Origin: Syntrophaceae bacterium UBA3084
Lineage (GTDB): Bacteria > Desulfobacterota > Syntrophia > Syntrophales > UBA6807
Reading direction: 5' to 3'
Length of the DNA stretch: 7,102 bases
Assembly (NCBI GenBank): GCA_002367335.1
Contig: DFBI01000078.1
Span: forward strand, 20,732-27,833
The position numbers were made by a program, and so were the translations under genes. Every line of letters starts with the position of its first letter. The first letter of the stretch is position 1. Shown here piece after piece: positions 5,688 through 7,102 of the stretch. The notes under the pieces were generated by a model. The model had not been told where the DNA came from and searched no databases. It saw nothing but the letters and a program-made list of their open reading frames with translations.

Positions 5688-6599
5688 TTAACCCATAAGA
5701 ATCTCCATAATTGCCTTTTGAACATGGAGACGATTTTCCGCTTGATCCAGAACCACGGAGTGAGGTCCTTCTATAACTTCATCGGTTATTTCCTCTCCTC
5801 TATGGGCCGGCAGACAATGCATAATTATAACATCTTCTTTAGCATAACTGATTAATTTTTCGTTCACCTGATAATCTTGGAATACGACTGATCTCTTTTT
5901 CTGCTCATCCTCCTGTCCCATACTTGCCCATACATCCGTATATATAACATCTGCATCGGCAACCGCTTCAGCAGGAGAGTGGAACAACGCCAGGCCCCCC
6001 TCAGATTCTTTTATACCCCTTTGCAGGATAAATTCATCAGGCTCATATCCGGCAGGACAGGCTAATGTCAGATAAAAAGGAAGTTCAACCGCTGCATTAA
6101 CCCAGGAATTGGCAATATTATTTCCATCACCTACATAGGCTATTTTCATGCCTTCATATCTTCCCTTTTTCTCAATAATCGTAAAAATATCGGCCAATAT
6201 CTGACAGGGATGCAATAAATCGGTTAAACCGTTGATTATCGGTATGATCGCCCATTTTGCAAGCTCATCGACCAGCTCCTGCGCAAAGGTTCTGATTATA
6301 ATACCATCCAGATACCTGGACATGACCCTGGCCGTATCGGCAACGGTCTCCCCCCGGCCAAGTTGGATATCACGTCGTGTGAGGAAGGTTGCAATTCCAC
6401 CAAGCTGATAAATCCCCACTTCGAAAGACAGTCTCGTTCTTGTCGACGATTTATCAAATATCATCCCCAGAGTTTTCCCCCTCAACGGGGTATAGGATAT
6501 TCCACCTTTGCTCATTTCCTTTAACTTTTCTGATCTACGGAAGATCTCGTCAAAATCGTCACGATTCAAATCATAAAGGGATAAAAGATCTTTATTCAT
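5688..6599 (-). CDS. argF: Ornithine carbamoyltransferase
   Basis: The cytosolic enzyme condenses carbamoyl phosphate with ornithine to give citrulline. The 303-residue length is normal for the family. The N-terminal carbamoyl-phosphate domain shows SSTRTR at 51-56 and HPCQ at 130-133. The C-terminal ornithine domain shows GDGNNIANSW at 157-166, DVWASMG at 222-228 (ornithine-specific, separating it from aspartate carbamoyltransferase) and HCLPAHRG at 261-268 with the active-site cysteine. All key residues are present. The ATG at 6597-6599 overlaps the argD TGA by one base. A GAGGTG sequence (complement of 6611-6616) lies 11 bases upstream as a moderate ribosome binding site, so coupled re-initiation is likely. 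The stop TAA is followed by a 204-bp gap filled by a repeat element before argG. Confidence 0.98.
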   Translation of the reverse strand: MNKDLLSLYDLNRDDFDEIFRRSEKLKEMSKGGISYTPLRGKTLGMIFDKSSTRTRLSFEVGIYQLGGIATFLTRRDIQLGRGETVADTARVMSRYLDGIIIRTFAQELVDELAKWAIIPIINGLTDLLHPCQILADIFTIIEKKGRYEGMKIAYVGDGNNIANSWVNAAVELPFYLTLACPAGYEPDEFILQRGIKESEGGLALFHSPAEAVADADVIYTDVWASMGQEDEQKKRSVVFQDYQVNEKLISYAKEDVIIMHCLPAHRGEEITDEVIEGPHSVVLDQAENRLHVQKAIMEILMG

Positions 6600-7102
6600 C
6601 AGGAAGCAATCACCTCATTCAATATATCAATCACGTGATCGACATCTTTTTTATTAATTATCAATGGAGGAACGAATCTTAGAATATTACTATTGGTGCA
6701 GTTTATCAACACTCCTTTTTCCATGGTCTTCTTTACAATATCACCTCCGGGGGTGGAAAGTTCCATGCCTAACATCAAACCTTTACCCCGTACTTCGTTT
6801 ATTACTGAGTGTTTTTTCTTAAGCTCTTTGAGTTTTTTAAGAAAATAAGATCCCGTTTCACGACAGTTTTCAAGAATCCCATCCTCTAACAATGCGTTCA
6901 TTACGGCTACTCCCGCCGCCATTGCAAGAGGGTTCCCTCCAAAGGTTGAAGCATGATTTCCCGGTAAAAATGATGAGGCGATTTTATCCGTTGCCAGCAT
7001 GGCGCCGACAGGAAACCCGTTACCAAGAGCTTTAGCAAGTGTCATCATGTCAGGTCTTATGCCACTTTCTTCATACGCAAAGAGATTTCCCGTACGTCCC
7101 AT
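6599..7102 (-). CDS. argD: Acetylornithine aminotransferase, C-terminal part (gene runs off the window)
   Basis: This is the C-terminal 167 residues of a class-III PLP-dependent aminotransferase. ArgD interconverts N-acetylornithine and N-acetylglutamate semialdehyde in cytosolic arginine synthesis; in some bacteria it also serves as the succinyl-DAP aminotransferase of lysine synthesis. Counting from the first visible residue, MGRTG at 1-5 is the family's internal GMGRTG segment, not a true start, so the N-terminal half (over 200 residues) lies beyond 7102. TLAKALGNGFPVGAM at 21-35 holds the probable PLP-binding Lys24. HASTFGGNPLA at 49-59 and the terminal LRFVPPL segment are typical of ArgD/OAT proteins. 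The stop codon TGA shares one base with the argF start, which indicates translational coupling and an arginine operon. The family is certain. The ArgD assignment rather than another class-III aminotransferase rests mainly on the argF neighbour. Confidence 0.93.
   Translation of the reverse strand: MGRTGNLFAYEESGIRPDMMTLAKALGNGFPVGAMLATDKIASSFLPGNHASTFGGNPLAMAAGVAVMNALLEDGILENCRETGSYFLKKLKELKKKHSVINEVRGKGLMLGMELSTPGGDIVKKTMEKGVLINCTNSNILRFVPPLIINKKDVDHVIDILNEVIAS

Noticed and set aside
6599..7102. argD as a complete short gene starting at the ATG at the window edge
   Set aside because: MGRTG is an internal motif of class-III aminotransferases, and the N-terminal half of the family is missing, so the gene continues beyond the window.

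Overview
The window is a densely packed, single-strand (minus strand) block of amino-acid biosynthesis genes. In the direction of transcription, from right to left, it reads argD (3' part only), argF, argG, argH, a small cysteine-rich lipoprotein gene, lysA and dapA. The first four genes cover the arginine pathway from acetylornithine/ornithine to arginine. The last two are the last and an early step of the diaminopimelate/lysine pathway. No plus-strand gene is credible. The order argD-argF-argG-argH-(lipoprotein)-lysA-dapA and the moderate G+C content suggest a deltaproteobacterium in the broad sense (Desulfobacterota or Geobacter relatives). That assignment comes from remembered synteny and protein flavour, not from a search.

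Layout by junction: argD and argF overlap by one base (TGATG). argF and argG are separated by 204 bp. argG and argH are separated by 23 bp of pure A/T-type heptads. argH and the lipoprotein gene overlap by 26 bp. The lipoprotein gene and lysA are separated by 181 bp. lysA and dapA are separated by 75 bp. No convincing promoter or intrinsic terminator was found in the window, so the main promoter is probably upstream of argD, beyond position 7102. The genes are likely co-transcribed, or transcribed in sub-blocks.

The most unusual content is non-coding. Both wide gaps (5484-5687 and 2243-2423) are filled by copies of one MITE-like element. Each copy is 135 bp between conserved ends, has terminal inverted repeats TCGTAAAAAGT/ACTTTTTACGA, and carries two internal hairpins. 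The two copies are in opposite orientation and each is flanked by an 8-9 bp direct repeat. The end of a third copy lies at 1-31, directly after the dapA stop codon. Short 7-bp periodic repeats (AACTTGA-like around the lysA-proximal element, AATTAAA x3 between argG and argH) form a second layer of repeats in the gaps. The elements sit exactly at the borders of gene blocks: argDF | argGH-lipoprotein | lysA-dapA | downstream.

The lipoprotein gene is the least understood gene here. It starts with TTG inside argH, has a lipoprotein signal peptide with a CGKK start to the mature chain, and looks like a fibronectin-type-III-like domain decorated with three cysteine pairs. Its position just before lysA recalls the small LptM/LppL-type lipoprotein genes found next to lysA or dapF in other proteobacteria.
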